Position numbers and translations under genes: made by a program
Origin: Trametopsis cervina
Lineage: Eukaryota > Basidiomycota > Agaricomycetes > Polyporales > Irpicaceae
Length of the DNA stretch: 64,000 nt
Assembly: GCA_022385755.1 (NCBI GenBank)
Contig: MU278371.1
Location: 365,814-429,813, forward strand
Reading direction: 5' to 3'
Shown: positions 1 through 10,888 of the stretch, one piece after another
Position numbering within the stretch: the first letter of the stretch is position 1
How the letters are laid out: each line of letters opens with the position of its first letter
The notes under the pieces: generated by a model
Told to the model about the DNA's origin: nothing
Seen by the model: the letters and a program-made list of their open reading frames with translations, nothing else
Database searches by the model: none

Positions 1-1403
1 GAGTCGTTCGTGTGGAGTCATGTTGCGTGGAAGACCGGTAAGGGCGCCAGCTCCAGTTCGCAGGGTGGGGGAGGAAGAGAAGGAGAAGGAAGAGAGGGAC
101 AGGGAGGCAGCGGGGGGAGACGAGCGACAGAAGAGAGCGAGACGCAGGAGATCATCGCGAGCTGCAAACAGGACATGCAGGCGCTCTGGGCGGACGAGGT
201 TGTGCAGGAGATGTTGAGGAGGAGGAGGCTGAGGTTGGATCTTATGCCTGGGTTGTGAGTGCTTCGCTTTCTTCTTTACCTTCTATCTCTCCCCTCGTCC
301 TCGCTTTTGCTTGTTGCACGGCGAGGCGAGAAATTGGTCCTCCCCTGCGGTCGGAAGGATGGTACGCTAACACGTAGACTAGTTTCTTGCAAGACGTAGC
401 ACGCATCGCGCGCCGCGACTACGCGCCGTCGGACGATGACGTCGTGCGTGCGCGGTTGAGGACACTGGGCGTGCAGGAGCACAGGATTTTGTTCGAGACT
501 GGTGCGTCCCTTTTCCTTCCCTTTCCATACCTCCTTCATTTCCTGATTGTCCGAACAATCGTTGTCGCTCGCCAGGCCCGGCTGCTGGCACAGAATGGTT
601 CCTCTACGACGTCGGCGGGTCTCGCACGCAGGTACGCCTTTTTTGCTTCCTATGTACATCAACAACTAACCAGTGCGCTTCTCTACAACTTTGTGTGGAT
701 AACCCCCGCATATCCAGCGCCCCGCCTGGTTCCCCTACTTCGACGACTGCAACGCCATAATCTTCCTCGCCCCGATCTCCTGCTTCGACGAGAAACTCGC
801 GGAAGACCGCAAAGTGAACCGCCTGGAGGACAGCTATGGATTGTGGAAGATGATATGTGCGAGCAGGTTGCTGGCGCATGCGCAGATTATTTTGTTTTTG
901 AATAAATGTGATTTATGTGCGTCCTTTTCCTGTTTTCTTACTTGATGACGAGGAGAGAGGATGCTGATGAGATGTGTGGGTGGTCCTCGCGATGCTCGGA
1001 TAGTGGAGAAGAAGCTGAAGAGCGGGATCCGCGTGAAGGACTACGTGCCGAGCTTTGGGGACCGCAAGAATGATCTGCAGAACGTCGCGCAGTGTACGTC
1101 CCTTTCTCCTCCTCCCCTCCTCCTTTCTTGTCATTCATATTCATGGACGTTCGCGCGAGAACAGACTTTGCACAACACTTCAAAGAGATCGCACGCCAGC
1201 ACACGGCGACACCCCGTCCGTTCCGCGTGCACCTTACTTCTGTCATCGTACGTCCCTCCTTCTCCCATATACTCTCCTTTTTCATATTATTTGATTGACC
1301 TCTGATACCCGGTGCGTAGGACACCCAAGCGACAGCGCTCACGCTCGGCGTCGTGGGCGAGAGCATCCTGCGCTCGCAGCTGCGCGAGGCGGATCTGCTC
1401 TAA
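1..1403 (+). CDS. Heterotrimeric G-protein alpha subunit, 5'-truncated by the window edge
   Basis: Exons: <1-254, 383-501, 576-631, 718-916, 1004-1093, 1165-1247, 1320-1403; 295 codons including the stop lie in the window. The product is a membrane-associated GTPase that couples receptors to effectors. Visible landmarks in order are LWADEVVQEML in the helical domain, switch I RARLRTLG, switch II DVGGSRTQ, the WFPYFDDCNAIIFLAPIS strand, the base-recognition motif FLNKCDL and the C-terminal TSVIDTQ, which replaces the usual TCATDT. The P-loop lies upstream of the window. The N-terminal part carries a Gly/Ser/Arg/Glu-rich stretch (residues about 14-45 of the visible part) not found in ordinary Gi/Gs types. 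The glutamine normally after DVGG is serine, and the last residues (QLREADLL) differ from classical receptor-contact tails. It is probably one of the divergent extra G-alpha paralogues of basidiomycetes. Confidence 0.88.
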
Positions 1404-1812
1404 CCCCTCCCCTCCCCCTCCCTATTCCCCTCCTTGTGCTCGCTATTTCGTTCTACACCACTAATCTGTGAGTCTCATCCCCTCTGACTTTTTTTTGAGG
1501 TGGGGTATGATGCTGATAAAGGGAGAACAGAAGTCTGCGATTTTTTGTGTGATCTTGCTTAATATATCCGGGATCTCTTATACGTTCTTGTGTGCTGTTT
1601 GTTGTGGTTTTGGTGCTGTTGTTGTTGTATATAGTGTGTAGCGTAGCGAAATGCGTGGATAATAGTACGCGTGCCAGACAATCAAAGAGCGTGTTATGGT
1701 GCAACTGGTCGAGGATCGGCAGTCAAAACGTGAACGAGCTGAGGTTGATCATTACTAGCATTACCATATACCTAAATACGCGACCTATATACTACCACTA
1801 CGTCTCTCATTC
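1404..1812. other. Convergent intergenic region (G-alpha / OXA1)
   Basis: The two genes face each other here, so this holds only 3' ends. I see AT-rich and TTG-repeat stretches near 1600-1640 that could be 3' UTR, and no credible ORF. Confidence 0.6.
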
Positions 1813-3347
1813 TCACCGCTTACTCTTCCTAACAGTCTGCACCCCCGCCTTCCTCGGCCCCGGTACAGCCGCCTTCCGCGCCTCCTTCTTCTTCTCATTC
1901 ACCCACTCGCGCGCATAGCGGAACGAGTCCGCGAGGCTCGCGGATTTGTTGCCCATGCCTTTTGAGTTCGATGCGGGGAGATGCGCGAGACGGCGGATTG
2001 CGGGGATGCGCAGGAGGAAGGTCTGAGCGACGACGCTTAGGACGCCTGTTAGGATGCCTAGTTGGGTGCCCTAAAATGAGAGGGTATGTTAGTGCGGGAG
2101 AGAAGAAGAGGAGAGGGAGGGGGAGAGAGGGGACGCACGGCGGGGAGGGTGCCGATGAAGACGAGGGAGAGCGCAGAGAGCACGCGGAAGCCGTTTGTGA
2201 CGTGCGGCATTATTGGGTTCGTCGCGATGTCGCGCAGACTCGACTAGGGTGTCCACAGTCAGTGCGCGGTAAACGAAAGTATACGGTGAAATAACTTACT
2301 GAGAGCTGGAGGTTAATGGCGCACACCGTCAATAAAGGCAAAATCCACGTAGGGTCCGCAACAGTCAAATCCGGCAAGAGCGCGAACCCGCTATCCTTAA
2401 GCTGTATAATCGGCAACTCGCACATGCGCTTAATCCCAAAGAAAATCCCAATCGTAACCGGGAACTGCACAAGCAACGTCGCGAGCGACACGAGCGGGTT
2501 AATCCCCAACCGCGCATACAGTTCACGCTGCTTGAGCGTCGCACGCTGGATCTCGAGCTGGTCTTTCTTCAGGTACGCAGTCTTGAGCGCCGCGCTCGTC
2601 GCCTGCGTCTCCGCCTGGTGCTCGGCTAGCAACGCAGAGTTGCGCAGACCCTTGATGGAGAGAGGGAGGATTAATGCGCGCGCGAGGACTGTGCCGGTCA
2701 CGATCGTCCAGAACCAGGGGAGACCGGTAGAGACGTGGAGAGCCTCTAACCCGACGCGGCAGAGAGCTGCTGGGTTCCACCCGCCGAGACCTGCGGCGGC
2801 GATGTCGCCGTAGTGCATGGGCGGGATGCTGAGGAATGAGTCGAGAGGAAGCGTGGGGAGCGTGTCTGTTACTGCGTCGGTTGTGGAGGAGGCGAGGGAG
2901 ACGTCGGGCACGGGCGTGGCGAGCGTTTCTGTGCCTATTGAGTCAGGGAGGATGTCTGCGGCTGGTGACGAGGCGGCGGTCGTCTCTTCGATGGGAGGTG
3001 CGTCGGGGGGAGGAGGAGCCGCTGTGGTAGCGGGTTTTGAGGACCATAGGGATAGATTGCGAGTGCTACCTGGTAGAACTGCGAAACCATGTCGCAGCGA
3101 CTGTGGTCGGAGGAGCTACACCCATGAAAACTCGCGTCAGCACGCGTTTCGCGAGCAGATATTTGTTGATTACCTGGGAATGTGTTGTAGAAAGCTGTCT
3201 CGCTGGTATTGATGAGCTAATATAGCGAGGGAGCCTTGAAAGAAGCATACTCATTAGCTTAGGACGTCTGACAGCAAAACGCACCGGAACGTACCTCGAA
3301 CTCATGCACGCTCTTTTACCAGCCCCATTGACCGCAATGCGCAGCAT
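1813..3347 (-). CDS. oxa1: Mitochondrial inner-membrane insertase Oxa1 (YidC/Oxa1 family)
   Basis: Minus-strand exons 3347-3295, 3234-3174, 3100-2300, 2243-2139, 2070-1813; 425 aa. Oxa1 inserts mitochondrially encoded and some imported proteins into the inner membrane. The N-terminus (MLRIAVNGAGKRACMSSR..) is basic and serine-rich, as expected for a mitochondrial targeting sequence. It is followed by a Pro/Ala/Thr-rich linker. The core begins around HVSTGLPWFWTIVTGT and continues through LARALILPLSIKGLRNSA, the charged matrix loop KKDQLEIQRATLKQRELY, GINPLVSLATLLVQFPV and the LLTVCAINLQLS membrane segment. The C-terminus is lysine/arginine-rich (NEKKKEARKA.., ending RKSKR), as in Oxa1 ribosome-binding tails. 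The start was chosen at the first ATG that splices, with good GTACGT and GTAATC donors, into the open core. It is divergently transcribed from the exchanger gene. Confidence 0.93.
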
Positions 3348-3875
3348 TTTGTCCCGTTCCTTCTATGTGTGAGGCCGTAGGAAGAGGGGAGACCCGTGCA
3401 CTTTGTGGACGAGGTGAATGTCGAGCGCAAGGACGGACTGGATTAGGCGCACACGGAGATTCGGAGGACGTCCGAGTGCTCAGTGCATGCGTCTCTGAAG
3501 ACCGTTGGACTTGCTCGCTTGACTGGATGCAAGCTGAGAACGGTGTTACACAAGAAGCACTAGCTTGCTTCCGAAATTTGCTGGCGTTCCTCACGTTCGC
3601 TATACCGTGAGCGTCGGGCAGAGTTCGCGCTCGATATTTTCGCGAATGTGAAATCACACGCCAACCCTAACTTCTGGTCACAAGTATCGCGCCTGTACAC
3701 TCATATCTGTTCGTCACTTCGCGCAGTCCCAACGCTGACCTATCGGCTTTGGATGTCTGCTTCCTTCTGCATCTAGCCCTCCACACCTCGACTCTGTCGT
3801 CCACGCAGACTCGGTGCAGTCACGCTCACACCAGCCACCTCACACAACATCCACGGAGGCTGAAGCCCGAGCGCA
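3348..3875. promoter_or_regulatory. Shared divergent promoter region of OXA1 and the Na+/H+ exchanger
   Basis: 528 bp lie between the two start codons. Both promoters must be here. I see no canonical TATA box and no ORF that continues as a gene. Confidence 0.5.
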
Positions 3876-6291
3876 ATGAGCGACTGGAAATACACACCCA
3901 CCCCGGTCATCATGGCGGCCGCGGCTGCCACGACCAGTGCGGCACCCATCGCAGAAGAGGAAGAGTACTACTCGTCGTGGTCGCTCTTCCTCGTGTGTCT
4001 GCTCCTCATCCTCTCTCTGTTCACGTCGTACTACCTTCAGATCAAACGAATACGACTCCTCCATGAGACCCTGGTCGCCATCTTCGCCGGCATGTTTGTG
4101 GGTCTCGTGGTCAGGCTGGCACCGGGGACGATGATTCGTGAAATGCTGGTGAGTACCGCACGCTGTTATGGGTATGTTCGTGTGCGGCCATGTAAAGGCC
4201 GGCGTCATTGACTTCCGTGTGTGTGCAGACGTTCAAGCATACGTTATTTTTCAATCTGCTCTTACCGCCTATCATCCTCAACTCTGGCTATGAGCTGAAG
4301 CAGGTATGTAAAATACCATTGTGCCTCTATGGAAGTTGGTTTGCTGACTTGTCACGATAGGAGAACTTCTTCCGCAACTTCGGCTCGATACTGACCTTCG
4401 CGTTCCTGGGAACGACTATATCCGCAGTGGGCGTCGGGTGCGTCCTTATTATCTCCCGAACCATCGTGACAGAAGTTAAGCACCTATAAGACAGAGTGCT
4501 CGTCTACATATACTCCTTCCTCGGCCTCGAGTCGTTGGAAGTATCCCTCATCGAGTGCCTGATCTTTGGTTCGACCCTATCCGCCACAGACCCTGTGACC
4601 ATCCTTGCCATATTCAACCAATACAAGGTCGACCCGAAGTTGTACACTATCATCTTTGGAGAGAGTCTGCTCAACGATGCCGTCAGTATCGTCATGTACG
4701 AGTACGTATCGACCGTCTGCTCGTTCGTTATGTCGCGTGCGCTTACTATGGCCCATCTAGGACGTTGTCTCAGTTCCACGGGACGGAGATATACATATCG
4801 TCGCTCTTCCACGGTATCGGCATATTCTTGCTCTCCTTCAGCGTCTCAATGGCACTCGGAGTTGTATTTGGGCTCGCCATGTCTCTCATCCTCAAACACT
4901 CATCGCTAGCAAAGTACCCCGGCATCGAGTCATGCCTGGTTGCGCTCTCCGCCTACACATGCTACTTCTTCTCCAACGGTCTCTCGATGTCTGGAATCGT
5001 CTCTCTGCTCTTCTGCGGCATCACGCTAAAGCACTACGCCTATCACACGATGTCTCGGCGAACACAACGCACGACGAAATACATCTTCTCCATCCTCGCG
5101 CAACTGTCTGAGAACTTTATATTCATCTACCTCGGCTTGTCTTTATTCACGAGCCCGCCAACCTCTGCAAAAGTCACCAGCTACTTCAAACCCCTCTTCG
5201 TGACAATCACTACGGTTGCCGTCATCTTCACGCGCTACGCGGCGGTGTTCCCCCTGTCAGAGGCGATCAACTTCTTCCAGAAACACGCTCGAGGTCAGCG
5301 CACGGAGGAGATCCCTCATTCGTATCAAATGATGCTGTTCTGGGCTGGCCTAAGAGGAGCGGTCGGCGTCGCCCTTGCGGCTGGGTTCAAGGGAGAAAAC
5401 GCGCAGATCCTTCGGACGACGGTTCTTGTCGTAGTCGTGTTGACGGTGGTGGTGTTCGGCGGCACGACCGCGTACATGCTTGAGGTGTTGGGGATTCGAA
5501 CTGGAGTGGAGGACGATGCGGCCAGCAGTAGCGATGAAGAGGGACTACCACGGTCGGCTTGGTATGGCGGATACGGTCGAAGAACTGGAGGGCAGTGGAC
5601 TGGGTACACTGACGACGACGAGGGGTTCATGGTTGCGCAACAGGCCGCAGCTATGCAGGGTCGTGGAAGGGTGGGTGTGCACTATGGTAATCAAGTGCGC
5701 AGCTATAATCATCAAGCACAGACACCGCATGGCGCAAGCTCACCGTTGAACAACAATACCATCTTCTCCGCTGCGTCCTCGGATTCATATGATTCGGACG
5801 TGGAGGTCCTCCCACTGGCGCCCACCGCTGGCCCGTCAAGTGCCAAGCGGACATCTGGATCAAGAACACCCGGCGCAAGTACACCCACCGCTGCAGGTTT
5901 GATACCAGAAGACGGGAAGTGGTTCCAAGCGTTGGACGAGCGGTACCTACTACCCCTATTCTCAAATGCAACAGCAAGTCGGACGTTCCACGCACGGAGA
6001 GCACGGCGGACGTCTGGGATGGGTCCTACAAGTGCGGGTGGCAGTAGGCTCGCTACGCCAGGCGAGTCGGACGAGGACGGGGAAGATGGGGAGACAGAGC
6101 TGGATCTTACTACCCGTACTGGAGGCAGGTCACCCAGATTTTCTGGCTCGCCGCCCCCGGTGATACATGAGGGAGAGGCGCATGACATTCCGCGACATGT
6201 TACGGACGAAAGTAGAATTGAAAGGGGGCTTGCGAGCCCGATGCTGAGGAGGGACAGTGAAGGTGGGCAAGTACGTGATAGAACGTCATGA
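3876..6291 (+). CDS. nhx1: Endosomal/vacuolar Na+/H+ exchanger (CPA1, Nhx1/NHE6-like)
   Basis: Exons 3876-4148, 4229-4303, 4361-4437, 4495-4701, 4761-6291; 720 aa. It exchanges lumenal protons for cytosolic Na+/K+ and so sets endosome and vacuole pH. Twelve or so hydrophobic segments run from about residue 32 to 435. Family motifs are [18 protein letters not shown], the transport signature [13 protein letters not shown] with its Asn-Asp pair (electroneutral CPA1 type), [27 protein letters not shown] and [14 protein letters not shown]. After the last membrane span comes a cytosolic tail of roughly 260 residues, rich in Ser, Asp and Gly with acidic patches, which is longer than in yeast Nhx1 and probably regulatory. 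All introns are 55-80 nt with standard borders, and no defect is seen. Confidence 0.94.
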
Positions 6292-6583
6292 TGACACGGA
6301 ATATACTCTTCGGATATTATCTCTTCACTTTGAGCGGTGTGCGCGAGGGTCCGTCGGTGAGATATCGTGTGACTAGATGCAACCATGTGCTGCACGGACG
6401 ATAGGTAGGCATCTTGCGTGAAAGCGAACACTGCCACTGACTTAGTCGAGTGATGGATAAGGGGATGTTCTCTAAGTGATCTAAATTGTATGCTACATCC
6501 AGAAATAATACAGTGCGAAACAGTGCACCGTAAACGGTGAACAAGGTATATAGGGGTCATCGGTGTAGCCCCACCTCAGCCCG

Positions 6584-7127
6584 TCATACCTGAAATATGA
6601 GCACAAGAAGCCCAATCTCGACCACAGCCACGACCAGCGACACTGTGACGACGATAGACCCGGCAGTCACGAACGGTCTCCCGAATATCCGCTTGCCAGT
6701 TTGGCCGACGGTTTTGATGGGGTTCTGCAACGAAGGGTGACTCAGGCCGCTGTCAGCAAAGTCGTGCAGGGAGTGACGTTGGCGAAGGAATGCCAGTATG
6801 AAGAGCATGCATGCGAGGACTGTATAGAGGATCCCAACTACGCGCGGCGTACAATCAGCATAATGTTCGAACAAGCAGATAATATTGGACTTCAACGCAC
6901 TGCGGTAGAATCGCTCGTCAAACAGTCGCAAGACGGTCAGTGCGTATCCCAAGTTGCCGAGAGCGCTGCGGCCATATGCTCCATCAAATGTTCGTTGGCG
7001 GGCTCTGACCTCGACTGCATGGATAATATGAGGCTGTTGATTGGCTCGAGGGCTGACAGATGCTGCTCACCAAGTTCGTTGACGTCTGCGGGATAAAAGG
7101 AGTATCCGCGTTGACCGCTGGATGCAT
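6584..7127 (-). CDS. Small DUF202-like membrane protein
   Basis: Minus-strand exons 7127-7071, 7009-6901, 6837-6584; 139 aa. The start ATG at 7127 gives a short polar N-terminus leading into NLVRARQRTFDGAYGRSAL. This resembles the basic, aromatic entry of fungal DUF202-type proteins. Three membrane segments follow: GNLGYALTVLRLF, GILYTVLACMLFILAFL, and VTAGSIVVTVSLVVAVVEIG. The second intron (GTGCGT...TAG) was recognised because it restores RIGILYTVLA. Exact function is unknown for such stand-alone fungal members; vacuolar or plasma-membrane location is only inferred. The gene converges on the exchanger with 292 bp between the stop codons. Confidence 0.72.
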
Positions 7128-9389
7128 GGTGCACAAGTCTAAAGAGTGCAAATAGGAAGACGGTGAGGGGGCGACGCACTGATAGAGATGATGTGAACGC
7201 TCTTGAACCATTAAAATCTAACTCGGACTCGTTTGTTCGTGTGGGATTGACAGTCAGGGTCAGAGGCACGAACGCGGCGGCGACAGGCTCCGATCAGATC
7301 TGCCGATGCATCCTAACCAGGTTCGGCTTGAAGTTCAACTTGCACACCGCCATGACTGTTCGTGCAATACGCATCGTGGTTTTGCGCGAAGGATTCAGAT
7401 CTCTGCGTTACTCGTGCACTCATGCTACTCTAGCAGATGCTAGCACCTGGATAGCCGACACAGATCACAAACGTCACGCGAATACCGTCTTAACAGGTTC
7501 ACGCTATCCCCAGTGCGCCTCGTCGAGGCAGGAAGCTTCGCATACCTTCTGGCATAGACGACAGTTACTCGTGGAGAACATAACGTTGTATCGGTGGGAG
7601 AAGGGTATTGGTAGCTCTGTTCTTTTGCCTTCGATCCAGATTTTGTAACGCTATCGTCATCGCTTATTGTACAAGTTTGTACAGATTGCTACGGCCTCCG
7701 CTCCAGATACTGTGAGGACCGGTCTGGTGGCTGGTGGCTGGTGGCTATTGGCTGCTGGTGGTATGACCCCACGGCTTTACCGGGATCTATTGCATCTCTT
7801 CCAGGTACGTCGTTCTTTGTTATCTGCTTTTACGCTAAACACGGCCTTGCTCCCGCCTTGTGGACGGATGCCTACGGATGAACCGGCCATTGACGTGTGG
7901 GAATTTCGTCCCAATGGTCATCTATTCTTCCAACTCACCAAGCTCGAAGTATATAAGGTCGAAACATTGAGGGGGATTGGCACCACCCACCCCACCCGAA
8001 CTTTTACGACCTTCAACCTCATCGCCGTTCCAGACATACAAGCCCATCATGCTTGTTACCACCGAGCACACAAAGCTCAGAATTACCTTGGATCGCAGCC
8101 GTTCTCTCATCTACCGCCGCACAGGTAAGCAGCATCGTCCGTATTCTATTGACTCCAGCATTCATCACTACTACAGTCGGCTGACCGCCGTGTAAGACCC
8201 GGCGAAGTCATCCGGATTATTCCCTGGCCTGCCTGGAATAATCCCGCACGGTCAAGTGCACCGAAGGAACTCGCGCAGGGCATACGGGAGACATTGTTGA
8301 CGCAGCAGAGCTGCAAGTCCCGGGCTACCGGCCGCACCGCGAGCCTCACTGTGGACGAAGCGATGGAAAAGCGGTCATTCATTCCGTGACAGCGCGTCCG
8401 CGATGGATGGCATCCACTGATGGGCAGTACATACCGCTGCTACATTATTCCCCCATGCATCGTCTCTCGCCCACCGCATCCACCAGCTCATATCCGCAAC
8501 CGGTCACGCTTGTCCGCTAGCCCGGTGGGATATGTGTGGCCTTTCACCGCAGGCAGCGGGAGTACAGGGCTCAAATCCCCGTGGCCATCGGACCGTCGCA
8601 GCCTTTCGCTGCTCTTCGCCATGTCAGAACCGACTCCTCCCAACCGACCCATGCCCCCGTCCCCTGGCACCAGCTGACCAACTCGCCACCCATCTAATTC
8701 TATGGTATGCTGAGGAAAGTCGCAGGGCTGGTGTTATAGATATTCAAAATCACATCGCACGTCGCCGTGGATGTTGATCCGGGCACTGATATCAAACACA
8801 AGAGAGTGGACGAAGGCTTGGGCCCAGGCACTGATATTAAACACGGAAGATGGACTTGAGCAGGCACTGATATTAAACACAAACTATTAGAGTTGAAAGA
8901 GAAATGCAGATATTCATTTCTCAGGAGACTCTGTCTTGTTATACACATTATGAGACATTCATGTATACTCGCTATACGTAGTACTGACACTCTTGAAGTA
9001 CTATACAATATAAACCACACTTTACTCTAATGTATGCTGTGATTGAGCGAGGAAACTATTGCGAGTGGATGCTATGACGCGAACGTGTTACCCGCCGTTG
9101 AAGACAATTGAGCATCCGGTCAAAGCATCCATAGCATGGTCTCTCATCGAGGCCAACAATAGCGTACACACGGCCCAAGCTGTATGCTTCGTGATCATTA
9201 AAGTCGAAGCGCAACGAGCGATCCTTACTAAGCCACACCACTTGTCGACAACCTATTGGGCGAACCGCAGAGTTTTCTGGAAGCGTGTCACTAGCTTCGT
9301 CGACGTATAACAAAGAAAATGCGGTGTCGTCTCTCTGTTCAATTCAGTAGACCGCGCCTCAAGCCACCAAGTTCGACGCCCGGCTCAGC
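7128..9389. other. Gene-poor stretch upstream of the duplicated region
   Basis: Long but composition-poor ORFs (for example 7163-7648) show no recognisable domain, splice pattern or hydrophobic organisation and are not called. A TATA-like TATATAA at about 7950 precedes an ATG at 8049. That short exon-like piece (8049-8126) is followed by GTAAGC and an intron-like run ending in ACTACAG, and it contains a 21-bp word shared with both downstream repeat copies. Otherwise I see no gene. Confidence 0.45.
8782..8880. repeat. Three direct copies of an 18-bp word
   Basis: GGCACTGATATYAAACAC occurs at 8782-8799, 8827-8844 and 8863-8880, identical except for one C/T. Spacing is 45 and 36 bp. It lies in non-coding DNA, so it is either a short dispersed repeat or a cluster of protein-binding sites. 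Confidence 0.8.
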
Positions 9390-9951
9390 TCTAAACGGCC
9401 AACAAAATTTAACCGTGGCGACTGACCGGCTGGATCTTGACGATGACACTAATCGAGGCACCAAACCGCTATCCACCGCCGGCCATGACTTCCCGATTGA
9501 AGATGACTCGCGAGTGGCACCCGCTCCGAATTTGCAGGATTTCAGGACTCACTGAACACCGCGTCACCCTAGAACTGATTTTTGTTAGTGACCAGCCAAG
9601 TGCCTATCTCCCGTAGTCCCTAGCCTCGCACATGTACTGCCAAGCGGGTAGAGTGACTGTGATAGATTAGAGAGGGAGCGGCCGAGGTGTGATACGTCAC
9701 GGTAATGCGCCTTCCGGGTGGCTGATCGATGCTGGCTTGAGGACAATGAAGGACCGCTATCACGGAAGTGCTTTGACTCAGACAGCCTTCCGTGAGAATA
9801 ACGAATTTTGTATGCATTATGCTCTTTATCTGAAAGGGCCAGAAGGAGACGTATAAATACTGGGCAGGTCGAGCAGTGGAATGCACCAATACTCACTCAC
9901 TCACCGCGTCTCGAGCTCGAGCACCCTAACTCAGCAAACTCTACGCACACC

Positions 9952-10062
9952 ATGCGACTGCCTATCCCTCTTAACCTAGCCGGGCATCCCGAGCTCACTG
10001 GATCGCAGCCGTTCTCTCAGCCCATCGCGGCATCCTCTGTTCTCGCCTCAGAAGGCATGTAG
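9952..10062 (+). CDS. Possible small ORF (36 aa) behind a TATA box, copy A
   Basis: A TATAAATA box at 9852-9859 lies about 93 bp upstream of this ATG. The peptide shares the core LTGSQPFSQP and AASSVLASE with the copy B peptide. The ORF ends before an intron-like GTGAGT. No signal peptide, CaaX box or known motif is seen, so it could equally be a non-coding first exon. The call is tentative. Confidence 0.25.
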   Translation: MRLPIPLNLAGHPELTGSQPFSQPIAASSVLASEGM

Positions 10063-10468
10063 GGCGTGGCGGACCGATAGAAAAGGAACACGCAAATGGG
10101 CCGACTGGCTGGCACAAGCGTGAGTTCTCCTATCTGTTCCCGTCGCCAGCAACACTGACACTGACCGCTCGTTGCTCTTCGCACAGACTTCGCAATGTGC
10201 TCACCCTGCCCGTTCCGACTGTGCCACACCTCTGTACGGAGCAACGCCAGCTAGCGTTTCTCGGTCTTCTGGTGGCGTGCCTGGTCATGGTGTGCGTCGG
10301 GTGGTCGGACCACGCTCGCAGTTCCCTCGCGGACCACCGCCGGTTCGCTCCCTTCATGGTGCAATTGGCTGGCGTACTGGAGACGATGTGGACAAGTACA
10401 CCCTGCGCACGTTGAGTCACAGCCCGCGGTAGTGCAGCCCGATAGACACGTATCCCAACCCCTACATG

Positions 10469-10888
10469 GTGAGTAGTGTTTCGATGCTGATTTAATGAAC
10501 TGTTTGCTCACCTGCTTTGTAGGACGGTTGGTATCCATGGTAGGAGCTGTGTGAGGCGAGCAGACGCATGGTGGCCCCGATGCATCGCGAAGGCTCAATG
10601 GGTCGACCCTGATTCCGCGACCTGCACAGGACCTTACAAACGCGTCACAGGCAAAGCGAGAAGGCATCACACCTCCTCGCCCGCGAACTCTACAGCGCGC
10701 GGTGGTGCAGCCCATTGAACCTGGGGCCTCACACGCACACGGAAGAACACCAAGTTCTGCCCAACGTCCCTCGCCCTGATCCTCCACGTAGAAGAGCTCA
10801 TGGGGTCTTCAGACGGACATTGTGAGTAGCATTCCGAGTAGCATTCCGATACCGATTTTGATAAACCATGTGCTCACCTGCTTTGTAG
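10469..10888 (+). repeat. Repeated intron-like cassettes in copy A
   Basis: Two intron-like segments, 10469-10522 and 10822-10888, share GTGAGTAG..TTCGATGCTGATTT-like 5' parts and the identical 3' part GCTCACCTGCTTTGTAG. Each is preceded by a YACATR exon end. The DNA between also repeats in part (GCGCGGTGGTGCAGCCC-like blocks near 10428 and 10700). This looks like tandemly repeated exon-intron units of a decayed gene. Confidence 0.6.

Noticed and set aside
7163..7648. A 161-codon ORF downstream of the DUF202-like gene
   Set aside because: Overlaps the 5' leader of that gene on the other strand and shows no protein-like features.
8515..8590. Box A / box B-like words (TAGCCCGGTGG and GGGCTCAAATCCCC)
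   Set aside because: No matching acceptor or anticodon stem; probably coincidence.
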